Assembly: GCA_050187175.1 (NCBI GenBank)
Contig: JBFWXS010000001.1
Location: forward strand, 124,001 to 188,000
Source of the DNA: Zeimonas sp050187175
GTDB lineage: Bacteria; Pseudomonadota; Gammaproteobacteria; Burkholderiales; Burkholderiaceae_E
DNA: 64,000 nucleotides
Reading direction: 5' to 3'
This document shows, piece after piece, positions 54,701 to 63,313 of this stretch (position 1 is its first letter; every line of letters starts with the position of its first letter). Under the pieces are notes generated by a model. It worked only from the letters and a program-made list of their open reading frames with translations. It did not search any database and was not told the DNA's origin. Position numbers and translations under genes: made by a program.

Positions 54701-55471
54701 CCGCATCAGCGCCGCGCCTAGGGCGCAGTTCAGGCCGATGGTCAGCGGCCGCGCATGGCGCAGCGAGTTCCAGAACGCCTCGACGGTCTGGCCGGACAGG
54801 ATGCGTCCCGATGCGTCGGTGACCGTCCCCGAGATCATGACCGGCAGCCGCGGCAGCCCCGCCGCCTCGCGCTCGACCATGATCTCGTCGATCGCGAACA
54901 GCGCCGCCTTCGCGTTCAGCGTGTCGAAGATGGTCTCGACCAGCAGCAGGTCGGAGCCGCCGTCGATCAGCGCCCGGACCTGCTCGTCGTAGGCGACACG
55001 CAGTTCGTCGAAACTGACGTTGCGGGCGCCCGGGTCGTTGACGTCAGGCGAGATCGATGCCGTCTTCGGCTGCGGCCCCACCGCACCGGCGACGAAGCGC
55101 GGCCGGTCTGCGGTAGTGAACTTGTCACAGGCGGCGCGGGCCAGCCTCGCCGAGGCCAGGTTCATCTCGCGCGCCAGCTCGGCCATGCGGTAGTCGGCCT
55201 GCGCGATGGCCGTGGCGCCGAAGGTGTTCGTCTCGATGATGTCGGCGCCCGCGGCCAGGTACTGCTCGTGGATCTCGCCGATGATCTGCGGCTGCGTCAG
55301 CGACAGCAGCTCATTGTTCCCCTTCACGTCGTGCGCGAAGTCGGCGAAGCGTTCACCGCGATACTGCTCCTCGGTGAGCTTGTAGCGCTGGATCATCGTG
55401 CCCATCGCACCGTCGAGGATCAGGATGCGCTGTTCGAGCAGCTGGCGCAGGCGGGCTTCGATCGGGGTCAT
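51708..55471 (-). CDS. metH: cobalamin-dependent methionine synthase, 3' end missing in the gap
   Basis: About 1,254 residues are visible, from MTPIEARLRQLLEQRILILD at 55471 to YFNVGKI at the gap; roughly 30 residues seem to be missing. Domains in order are homocysteine-binding (ILDGAMGTMIQRY; zinc ligands in GLNCALG and GGCCGTTPEH), pterin-binding (NVGERTNVTGSKAFARLV) and cobalamin cap plus B12-binding, with GDVHDIGKNIV holding the His ligand. The C-terminal reactivation domain (NSVNDDDIEFY; RPAPGYPACPEH) completes the order. The enzyme methylates homocysteine to methionine with methyl-tetrahydrofolate. No B12 riboswitch was recognised upstream. The frame that continues through the gap into the next gene is an artefact. 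Confidence 0.97.
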
Positions 55472-55553
55472 GTCGGAGACTCGTGAACGGGAGACGGCAT
55501 GCGGCCTTGCGCCGGCACGCCGTGTTCATTGTATCTCGGCGGGTCCCCGGGTG

Positions 55554-55585
55554 CCGATGGGCCGGCGGACACGCGGGCCCATCGG
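55554..55585 (-). terminator. hairpin downstream of the MDR oxidoreductase gene
   Basis: A perfect 10-bp GC-rich stem (CCGATGGGCC at 55554-55563 and its complement at 55576-55585) has a 12-base loop. It lies between the stop of the 55632-56648 gene and the metH start. No T-run follows, so termination is probable but not proven. Two 13-base direct repeats (CGGACACGCGGGC) start at 55566 and 55583. Confidence 0.5.
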
Positions 55586-55631
55586 ACACGCGGGCGGGCG
55601 GGCCGGCAGGCGGCGGCGCCGACTGCGGAGC

Positions 55632-56648
55632 TCAGACGTCCAGGACGATCTTGCCGAAGTGGCGCTGGCTCTCCTGGTACGCAAAGGCCTCGGCCATCGC
55701 CGACAGCGGGAAGTGGCGGTCGATGACGGGCCGGATGCCGGCGGCCTCCAGGCCGCGGACCATGTCGAGCTGGTGGCGCCGACTGCCCACCAGCAGGCCC
55801 GTCAGCCGCAGCTGCCTGGCGAACACCACGGGCACCGGAATTGCGGCGGTCGGACCGCCCAGAATACCGACCAGCGTCACGCGGCCGGCGACGCGCGCGG
55901 CGATCAGCGACTGCTCGAGCGTCGCGCCGCCGCCGACGTCGATCACATGATCGACGCCCCGGCCGGCGGTCAGTTCGAGCGCCGCCTTGCCCCATGCGGG
56001 GGTCGAGCGGTAGTTCAGCGCATGGTCTGCGCCCAGCTCGCGCATCCGCTGCAGCTTTTCGTCGCTGGACGAAGTCGCGATCACGCGCGCGCCTGCCGCT
56101 TTCGCCAGCTGCAGCGCGAACACGGAGACGCCACCCGTGCCCTGGACAAGCACCGTGTCGCCGGGCTTCACGCTCCCCTCGACGAACAGCGCGCGCCACG
56201 CAGTCACGCCGGCGGTCGTCAGCGTCGCGGCCTCCGCGAAACTGTAGCCGGCAGGAGCACGCGTGAAAGCGCTGGCCGGCGCCGTGACGAACTCGCGTGC
56301 ATAGCCGTCGACGCCGTCTCCGGGGGTGCCCGAGAAGTTCGACACCACCGGTTCGCCGTCGATCCAGTTGGGGAAGAACGTGCTGACGACGTGGTCGCCG
56401 AGACCGAACTCGCCCACGGCGGCGCCGGCTGCGACGATCTCTCCAGCGCCGTCGGACAGGGGAATGCGCCGCGATTTCAGGCGCATCTTGCCGGACACCA
56501 CGAGGTAGTCGTGGTAGTTCAGCGAGTTGGCCCGGATCCGGACCGTGATCTCGCCCGGCCCGGGCTCGCGAAGCTCGACCGGTTCTTCACCGATCGAGCC
56601 GAGGCCGCCGGTCGCTTGTACTGTCATTGCCCTGCAGGACGTCTGCAT
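55632..56648 (-). CDS. zinc-independent MDR-family NAD(P)-dependent oxidoreductase
   Basis: The 338-residue protein has the medium-chain dehydrogenase/reductase layout: GroES-like N-terminal half (NSLNYHDYLVVSGKMRLKSRRIPLSDGAGEIVAAG) and a Rossmann half (VLVQGTGGVSVFALQLAKAAGARVIATSSSDEK). The catalytic and structural zinc ligands are missing, as in quinone oxidoreductases and enoyl reductases. ATG at 56648 (MQTSCRAM) has GAGGTG six bases upstream and is preferred over the ATG at 56627. It is the last gene of the minus-strand operon that begins upstream of 62003; the SDR gene lies 68 bases away. Confidence 0.9.
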   Translation of the reverse strand: MQTSCRAMTVQATGGLGSIGEEPVELREPGPGEITVRIRANSLNYHDYLVVSGKMRLKSRRIPLSDGAGEIVAAGAAVGEFGLGDHVVSTFFPNWIDGEPVVSNFSGTPGDGVDGYAREFVTAPASAFTRAPAGYSFAEAATLTTAGVTAWRALFVEGSVKPGDTVLVQGTGGVSVFALQLAKAAGARVIATSSSDEKLQRMRELGADHALNYRSTPAWGKAALELTAGRGVDHVIDVGGGATLEQSLIAARVAGRVTLVGILGGPTAAIPVPVVFARQLRLTGLLVGSRRHQLDMVRGLEAAGIRPVIDRHFPLSAMAEAFAYQESQRHFGKIVLDV

Positions 56649-56716
56649 CTATCACCTCGATTGGTCGGGACTGCGGTTCATTCGCGACACGGCGCGCGCC
56701 CCCGGCGCGGAGCATC

Positions 56717-57487
56717 TCAGCGCGACGTGTGCTTGAGATCGTCGGCGCCGATGTAGATGCGGTTCCAGGTGGGACCGACGAGCACCTCGCCGACGCAGAC
56801 ACGCGCAGGCGCAACGGCGATATAGCGGATCAGGTCTCCGAGATCCTCTGGCTGCAGCATGCGCTCGAAATCCTCGGTCGACGGCGGCACGGGCCGCGTC
56901 ATCAGGATGGGCGTCGCCACCTCGCCGGGCATCACCAGGCTGGCGCGAATGCCGTAGCGCCCCTGCTCGCAGTTGATCGATTCGACCAGCGGCGACAGCG
57001 CCGCCTTCGATGCGCCGTACGCGATGCCCGCGACCGGCAGGAACTCGCGGCCGGCCCAGGACGACAGCACGACGATCGTGCCGCGCCGCTGCTGGCGCAT
57101 GCCCGGCAGAACGGCATGGACCGCATTGACGACGCCGTCCAGATTGATTTGCACGACGTGCCGGTAATCGGCTAGCGTCAGCTGGTCCCAGAACCGCCCC
57201 GGCACATTGATGCCGGCGCAGCAGACGAGCACCGATATCGGACCCTGCTCGCGGGCGATGTCGGCCGCCGCTTCGCCCACCTGCGACGCGTCGGCGACGT
57301 CGAGCGTCAGCACCTGCCCCGCGCCGCCGCTCGCGCGGAGCCGGGCGGCGGTTTCCTGAAGTTCGGCGTCGCGCCGCCCGGAGACGACGACGTGCGCGCC
57401 CTCGGCACCGAGCGCAAGCGCAACCGCCCTGCCGATCCCGCCGCCGCCGCCAGTGATCCAGGCCACTTGTCCGTTCAGGCGCTGCAT
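56717..57487 (-). CDS. SDR-family oxidoreductase
   Basis: The 256-residue protein starts MQRLNGQVAWITGGGGGIGRAV, with GGAG eight bases upstream of the ATG complementary to 57485-57487; an ATG at 57505, overlapping the LivF stop, is an alternative. It has the classical short-chain dehydrogenase motifs: TGGGGGIG for NAD(P), NVPGRFWD near the CAG segment (VCCAGIN), and the catalytic Ser...Tyr-x3-Lys in VVLSSWAGREFLPVAGIAYGASKAAL. It should oxidise a hydroxyacyl-CoA or similar alcohol. It is downstream of livF in the same operon. Confidence 0.92.
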   Translation of the reverse strand: MQRLNGQVAWITGGGGGIGRAVALALGAEGAHVVVSGRRDAELQETAARLRASGGAGQVLTLDVADASQVGEAAADIAREQGPISVLVCCAGINVPGRFWDQLTLADYRHVVQINLDGVVNAVHAVLPGMRQQRRGTIVVLSSWAGREFLPVAGIAYGASKAALSPLVESINCEQGRYGIRASLVMPGEVATPILMTRPVPPSTEDFERMLQPEDLGDLIRYIAVAPARVCVGEVLVGPTWNRIYIGADDLKHTSR

Positions 57488-57501
57488 ATGCGGGTCTCCG
57501 T

Positions 57502-58201
57502 TCATGCCACCCGATGTCCCAGGTAGGCGTCGCGAACCCGCGGATCGGCGGCGATCTCCCGTGCGGGACCGTTCAGAACGACGGCACCAGTCTCCATCAC
57601 ATAGGCGCGATCGGCCAGCGACAGCGCCGCGTTCGCGTTCTGTTCGACCAGCAGGATGGTCATTCCCTCGCGCTTGAGCCTGGCCAGCGTCTCGAAGATC
57701 TGAATCACGATCAGCGGTGCCAGGCCCATGCTGGGTTCGTCCAGCAGCAGCAGGCTGGGCGACGACATCATCGCGCGGCCGATCGCGAGCATCTGCTGCT
57801 GCCCGCCCGACAAACCTCCGGCCTGCCGCGCGCGCATCTCGTGCAGCACCGGGAACGACGCGTAGACCCAGTCCAGCATGCGGCGATTGCCGCGATCGCC
57901 GGCGTCGCAGCTCCAAGCGCCGAGCCGCAGATTGTCCTCGACCGATAGCGGCGTGAAGATCTGACGCCCTTCCGGCACTTGCGCGACACCCAGTGCGACC
58001 CGCTTGTGCGCCGCGACTCGCTCCAGCGGTCGGCCGCGAAACTCGATCGTTCCGCCGCAGACCGGCTGCACGCCAGAGATCGCACGCAGCAGCGTCGTCT
58101 TGCCGGCGCCGTTCGCGCCGACGACGACCACCAGCTCGCCGGCCTCGACGTCGAGCGAAACGCCGTGCAGCGCCTCGATGCGGCCATAGCGCGAGCGCAG
58201 G

Positions 58202-58218
<17 letters not shown>
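57502..58218 (-). CDS. livF: Liv-type ABC transporter ATPase, LivF-like (second system)
   Basis: The 238-residue ATPase starts MLSVRDLRSRYGRIEALHGVSL at the ATG complementary to 58216-58218, after AGGAGG. It has Walker A VGANGAGKTTLLRAISG, signature LSGGQQQMLAIGRAMM, Walker B LLLLDEPSMGLAPL and VEQNANAAL. It is the partner of the LivG-type gene, which it overlaps by 17 bases. In the second importer all five subunits are separate genes in the usual order, unlike the fused first system. Confidence 0.94.
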
Positions 58219-58987
<769 letters not shown>

Positions 58988-58990
58988 CGC

Positions 58991-59959
58991 TCATCTCCCC
59001 CGCCGCAGCGCCGAGGCGAGCGTGGGCACGATGCCGGCGCGCAGAAAGATCATGCAGACGATCAGGATCATGCCGAGGAATGCATGCTCGTAGTCGTGCA
59101 GCGCAGTCAGCAGCTGCGGCAACAGCAGCAGCAGCGCGGCACCGACGATCGCGCCGTAGATCGAACCGATACCGCCCAGAACCACCATCGTCACCAGCTG
59201 CAGCGAGACGAGGAAGTCGCCGACGCCGGGTGTCACGTGGCCATTGAACAAGGCCAGCATCGAGCCGGCCGCGGCCGCGTACAGCGCCGACAGCACGAAG
59301 GCGACCAGCTTGTAGCGCGCCGTATCGATGCCGCTGGTCGACGCCGCGATCTCGCTGCCGTGGATGGCGCGCAGCGCACGCCCGGTCGGGCTGCGCTCCA
59401 GGTTGACGGCCAGCCAGGTTCCGAGAACAAGCGCAGCGCCACCGATCCAGTACCAGGTCTTCGCTCCGGAGACCGGCCAGTCGAGGACGCGCAGCCGGCG
59501 CACCGGCGTGCCATCCGGCCCGCCCGTCCACTGGACCTCGTTGGTCAGCACCATGAACAGCAGGATGCCGAAGCCGAGTGTCGCTGCCGCTAGATAGTGC
59601 CCCTTCAGCCGGAGGATCGGCTTGCCGATCGCAAAGGCCAGCACCGCGGTGACGAGCAGCCCCAGCGCCAAGCTCGTCCACGACGAAAGTCCGAGCTGGC
59701 TGGGGCCCAGCGCGACGGCATAGGCGCCGACCGCGAAGAAGCCGGCATGCCCGAGACTCACCACGCCGGCGTGGCCCATCAGGATGTTCAGCCCGACGGC
59801 AGCCAGCGCGAAGATCCAGACCACGGCCAGCACGCGAAACTGGAAGTCCGATGCGATTGCCAGGGACAGCACCGCGATCAGCGCTGCCAGCAGCAGCGGT
59901 CCTCGCCATGAGGGGCCGGCGACCTGCAGCGGTGTCGCGCGACGTTCAGACGCGGTCAT
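58991..59959 (-). CDS. livM: Liv-type ABC transporter permease, LivM-like (second system)
   Basis: The 322-residue protein starts MTASERRATPLQVAGPSWRG at the ATG complementary to 59957-59959 and overlaps the livH stop by 14 bases. The LivM pattern is clear: GLNILMGHAGVVSLGHAGFFAVGAYA, LRLKGHYLAAATLGFGILL, and GIDTARYKLVAFVLSALYAAAAG. About ten hydrophobic segments are seen. It forms half of the membrane channel with LivH. Confidence 0.94.
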   Translation of the reverse strand: MTASERRATPLQVAGPSWRGPLLLAALIAVLSLAIASDFQFRVLAVVWIFALAAVGLNILMGHAGVVSLGHAGFFAVGAYAVALGPSQLGLSSWTSLALGLLVTAVLAFAIGKPILRLKGHYLAAATLGFGILLFMVLTNEVQWTGGPDGTPVRRLRVLDWPVSGAKTWYWIGGAALVLGTWLAVNLERSPTGRALRAIHGSEIAASTSGIDTARYKLVAFVLSALYAAAAGSMLALFNGHVTPGVGDFLVSLQLVTMVVLGGIGSIYGAIVGAALLLLLPQLLTALHDYEHAFLGMILIVCMIFLRAGIVPTLASALRRGR

Positions 59960-60818
59960 AGCCGGTCTTTCCGAAAAGGCCGTTGGGCCGCGCGAAGAGT
60001 ACGAATACGATGACCAGGAAGGCTGTGGCATCTTTGTATTGCGACGACAGATAACCCGAGGCCAGCGCCTCGAACAGACCGACCATCACACCACCCACGA
60101 CGGCGCCGAGCGGATTCCCCATGCCCCCCAGGATCGCCGCGGCGAAGCCCTTCAGCGCGAGCATGGTTCCCATGTCGTAGCTGGCCAGCGTGATGGGCGC
60201 GATCAGCACGCCGGCACAGGCACCGATCGCAGCCGACAGCGCGAAGCTCAGCCGCGTCGTCCGCTCGACGTCGATGCCCGACAGCTGCGCCGCCATCCGG
60301 TTCGCTGCGGTGGCCACGATGGCGCGGCCGAGCAAGGTCCGGGTCAGCAGGCCGTACAGGACGGCGAACACGGCCAGAGCACCCGCCATCACCACCAGGC
60401 TCTGCGGCTGCAGCACGGCTCCGCCGATGCGGATCGGCGTGTCGCCGAACAGCACGGGCAGCGACTGCGGTGAGGTTCCAAACGCGACCTTGGACAGGCC
60501 CCGGATCAGGATCGATGCCGCGATCGTGATAATCACCAGCGCATACAGCGGCGCGCCGCGCGCCGGCCGGATCGCCAGGTCATAGAGGGCGACCGACAGC
60601 AGTGCCGTGGCGGCCGTGGCGGCGAGCACCGCCAGCGGGAACGGGATGCCTGCGGCGATGCCGGCGGCCGACAGCATCGCGCCCAGCATCACGAACTCGC
60701 CCTGCGCGAAGTTCACGACGCCGGATGCGTTGTAGATCATCGTGAAGCCCAATGCCACGACTGCGTAGATGGCGCCGACCGTGAGGCCGGCGAACACGAA
60801 TTGCAACAGCTCCGACAT
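59946..60818 (-). CDS. livH: Liv-type ABC transporter permease, LivH-like (second system)
   Basis: The 290-residue protein starts MSELLQFVFAGLTVGAIYAVVALGFTMIY and has the LivH pattern NASGVVNFAQGEFVMLGAML, AANRMAAQLSGIDVERTTR and FAAAILGGMGNPLGAVVGGV. Eight membrane helices are visible. It ends GLFGKTGYDRV. The receptor gene lies 36 bases upstream. Confidence 0.94.
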   Translation of the reverse strand: MSELLQFVFAGLTVGAIYAVVALGFTMIYNASGVVNFAQGEFVMLGAMLSAAGIAAGIPFPLAVLAATAATALLSVALYDLAIRPARGAPLYALVIITIAASILIRGLSKVAFGTSPQSLPVLFGDTPIRIGGAVLQPQSLVVMAGALAVFAVLYGLLTRTLLGRAIVATAANRMAAQLSGIDVERTTRLSFALSAAIGACAGVLIAPITLASYDMGTMLALKGFAAAILGGMGNPLGAVVGGVMVGLFEALASGYLSSQYKDATAFLVIVFVLFARPNGLFGKTGYDRV

Positions 60819-60854
60819 GGGACGCCTGCTCGCTCCGCTTCAGGGCGCGTCCCC

Positions 60855-62003
60855 TCAGGGGCCGACACGCCATTCGCCGTTGCGGATGTCCACCATGTAC
60901 AGCGACTTGTCGTCGATTCCCAGGTGGTCGGTCGGGCTCATGTTGAACACTCCAGTCACGCCGACGAGGCCGCGCGTCGCCTCCAGCGCGTCGCGGATCG
61001 CCTTGGGCTCGGCCGATCCGGCGCGCTTGATGGCATCGACTATCAGCATCAGCGCGTCGTGCGAGTAGCCGCCGAACGTCGATGCCTCGGCGCCGGTGAT
61101 GCCGCGAATCGTCTTGTCGTACTGCATCGCGACCTTCTTGACCGGGTCGGAATCCGGCAGCTTGTCGGCGACCACCAGCAACGGCGAGACCACGCGCACG
61201 CCTTCGGAGGCCGGACCCGCCAGCTTGATGAAAGCCTTGGAGGCCGCGCCGTGCGCCTGATACATCGGGATCTTGATGCCGAGCTGGCCATAGTTGCGCG
61301 TCACCAGCGCAAGCGCCTGGCCGAAGCCGCCGACCAGGATCGCCTCGACGCCCGGTCGATTCCTGATTTTCGTGAGCTGCGGCGTCATGTCGCTGTCGGT
61401 GGGATTGAAGGTCTCATCGGCCGCGATCTCGATACCCGCGCCTTTAGCCGCCGCCGTGCACTCGTTGCGCAGCGTCTTGCCCGCCCCGTCGGTGCCGTTG
61501 ATCATCGCGATCCGCTTGTAGCCGCGCGCCTTCAGATCCGCGATCTGCTTGCGACACACCATGCGGTCGGTATGGGGCGTCTTGAATACGTACGGACGCA
61601 CCGGCTCCACGATCTCGATGCCGGCGGCCAGCGAGATCAGCGGCACGCGGGCATCCTCGAAGACCTGGGCCACGGCCAGCGTAATGCCGGTCGTGCTCGG
61701 CCCCATGGCCGCGACCACCTTGTTCGAGTCGACCAGCCGAGACGCGAACGTGCGGGCAGTGTTCGCATCGGTAGCGTCGTCGTAGATCGTCAGCTCGAGC
61801 GGCCGCCCGAGTACGCCGCCGGCATCGTTGATCTGCTTGACGTAGTGCCGCAGCGTGACGTCCTGCGGCTCGCCGAGGAACGAGGCCGGGCCTGTCTTGG
61901 AGATGATCGCGCCGATGCGAATCGGCTCGGCCGCTTGGACGCCGAAGCACGCGGCCGCCGTCAACAGCGCCGCCAGAACGCATGAACCCTTGATCCGAAT
62001 CAT
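60855..62003 (-). CDS. Liv-type ABC transporter substrate-binding protein (second system)
   Basis: The 382-residue protein has a signal peptide (MIRIKGSCVLAALLTAAACFGVQAA) and the type I binding-protein fold: PIRIGAIISKTGPASFLGEPQD, GGVLGRPLELTIYDDATDANTA, AAMGPSTTGITLAVAQVFED. One pair of cysteines (MVCRKQ, RNECTA) could form a disulfide. The ligand is unknown; with an acyl-CoA ligase and a PaaG-like gene upstream, an aromatic or branched acid is likely. The gene is 36 bases upstream of livH. Confidence 0.92.
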   Translation of the reverse strand: MIRIKGSCVLAALLTAAACFGVQAAEPIRIGAIISKTGPASFLGEPQDVTLRHYVKQINDAGGVLGRPLELTIYDDATDANTARTFASRLVDSNKVVAAMGPSTTGITLAVAQVFEDARVPLISLAAGIEIVEPVRPYVFKTPHTDRMVCRKQIADLKARGYKRIAMINGTDGAGKTLRNECTAAAKGAGIEIAADETFNPTDSDMTPQLTKIRNRPGVEAILVGGFGQALALVTRNYGQLGIKIPMYQAHGAASKAFIKLAGPASEGVRVVSPLLVVADKLPDSDPVKKVAMQYDKTIRGITGAEASTFGGYSHDALMLIVDAIKRAGSAEPKAIRDALEATRGLVGVTGVFNMSPTDHLGIDDKSLYMVDIRNGEWRVGP

Positions 62004-62042
62004 CCTTGTCTCCTTCTGGAATATCGTGAAATCGACCGGCGA

Positions 62043-62846
62043 CTAGGCGCCGGCATGGGACCTGCGAAACACGGGTGCGCGGCGCTGCTGGAAGGCCTCG
62101 ATGCCCTCCCGGTAGTCCGCCGTCTGCGCCAGCTCGCCTTGCAGACGTGCCTCGGCAGCGAGAACCTCGTCGAGACCTAGCGTCGGCGCCGAACGCAGCA
62201 AGGCCTTCTGTCGCGCGAACGCATGGGCCGGGCCATCGGCGCATCGCTGAGCGAAGCGGCGAGCCTGCTCCCGCAGCGACTCGTCAGGCAGGCAGCGTTC
62301 CGCCAGGCCGATGCGTTCAGCAGTCGCGCCGTCGACCGGCTCGGCGGAGAAGATCATTTCCAGAACGCGGCCCGGCGGCAGCCGCCTGGGCAGCAGCCAG
62401 TGTCCGCCGCTGTCGAGGGCCGCGCCGAGCCGGGCGAACGGCACGCCGAAGCGTGCCGAGGCGCCTGCGTAGACCACGTCGCAGGCAAGCGCCAGTCCGA
62501 GGCCGAAACCCATCGCCGCGCCGTTGACGGCGGCGACCGTCGGCTTGGGCAAGGCGAACAGTGCCGCCACCACCGGGTTCATCTCGCGCGCCAGGATGCG
62601 CTCGGCATCCTCGCCGCCGCTGGCTCCCGACAGATCGCGGCCGGCACAGAACGCGCGGCCCGCTGCCGTCAGCAGCACGCACCGGACCGCGGCGTCGACG
62701 GCCGCGGCGTCGATCGCCGATCGCAAGGCCGCGACCATGCCCGGCGTGACGGCGTTCATCTTGTCGGGCCGATCGAGACGAAGCTCGAGGACCCCTTCAG
62801 CATGTTCGACGATCAGTCCTTCCACCGCCCGATCTCCCCGATTCAC
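62043..62846 (-). CDS. enoyl-CoA hydratase/isomerase family protein, PaaG-like
   Basis: The 267-residue protein has a crotonase fold with the oxyanion-hole segments CAGRDLSG and NGAAMGFGLGLALACDVVYAG. The two glutamates of true hydratases are absent: GGGCELA is replaced by GFGLGLA and QPE by VPF. LDSGGHWLLPRRL carries the Asp typical of PaaG-type 1,2-epoxyphenylacetyl-CoA isomerases. A ring-epoxide or double-bond isomerase role is therefore more likely than hydration. The start is a GTG (complement of 62844-62846). It lies 39 bases upstream of the receptor gene and should be co-transcribed. Confidence 0.87.
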   Translation of the reverse strand: MNRGDRAVEGLIVEHAEGVLELRLDRPDKMNAVTPGMVAALRSAIDAAAVDAAVRCVLLTAAGRAFCAGRDLSGASGGEDAERILAREMNPVVAALFALPKPTVAAVNGAAMGFGLGLALACDVVYAGASARFGVPFARLGAALDSGGHWLLPRRLPPGRVLEMIFSAEPVDGATAERIGLAERCLPDESLREQARRFAQRCADGPAHAFARQKALLRSAPTLGLDEVLAAEARLQGELAQTADYREGIEAFQQRRAPVFRRSHAGA

Positions 62847-62911
62847 ATTGGCGTGTAATGTAGTACAGTTTTGACATCTGTAGATACTATTTTTGTTTTA
62901 GGAGAAAAACG
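62847..62911. promoter_or_regulatory. AT-rich divergent control region
   Basis: These 65 bases between divergent genes are far more AT-rich than the surroundings. A TTGACA (62871-62876) and TACTAT (62885-62890) are present but too close together to form one promoter. A 9-base palindrome TGTAGTACA at 62859-62867 could bind a regulator. Confidence 0.4.
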
Positions 62912-63313
62912 ATGAAGACGCTGCAAGCCGTTTCTCCCGCCAACGAAGCCGGCCGCCGCCGGGCGCTTGAACGGTTCGGATACAGCGATGCGCCGGCGCA
63001 GCCTGCGGCCGCCGCGCTGGAGCATGAATGGGCGCTGCTGGCCCCCGGCTTCGCGCCCTGGCTCGCCGGCTCGACGCTGGCCGGCCTCTCCGCCGAGCAG
63101 CGAGCGCTCGCCGCGGAACGCGTGCGGCAGCGCCGCGAGCTGGACGCGCTGATGCGCGACTGCGATCAGGCGCACGCGCACATCGCCGCCGGCGGCGCGC
63201 GGCCTGAACTGGTGGAGGCCTACGCGACGGCACGCGACCGCTTCGAAGAGGCGGTCGAGGCCTTCGCCGAATCCGCGGAAGCGATGGCGGCGCGCTTCAG
63301 GGCAGCAACTTGA
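62912..63313 (+). CDS. hypothetical helical protein
   Basis: The 133-residue protein starts MKTLQAVSPANEAGRRRALE with AGGAGA eight bases upstream. It is mostly helical and Ala/Arg/Glu-rich (LSAEQRALAAERVRQRRELDALMRDC; DRFEEAVEAFAESAEAMAARF), suggesting a coiled-coil or four-helix bundle. No signal peptide, membrane segment or family motif was recognised. It is divergent from the PaaG-like gene, and its last 17 bases overlap the converging acyl-CoA ligase gene. Confidence 0.7.
   Translation: MKTLQAVSPANEAGRRRALERFGYSDAPAQPAAAALEHEWALLAPGFAPWLAGSTLAGLSAEQRALAAERVRQRRELDALMRDCDQAHAHIAAGGARPELVEAYATARDRFEEAVEAFAESAEAMAARFRAAT

Noticed and set aside
55472..55631. Cobalamin riboswitch upstream of metH
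   Set aside because: No B12-box-like conserved sequence was seen; only a GC-rich hairpin that fits a terminator.
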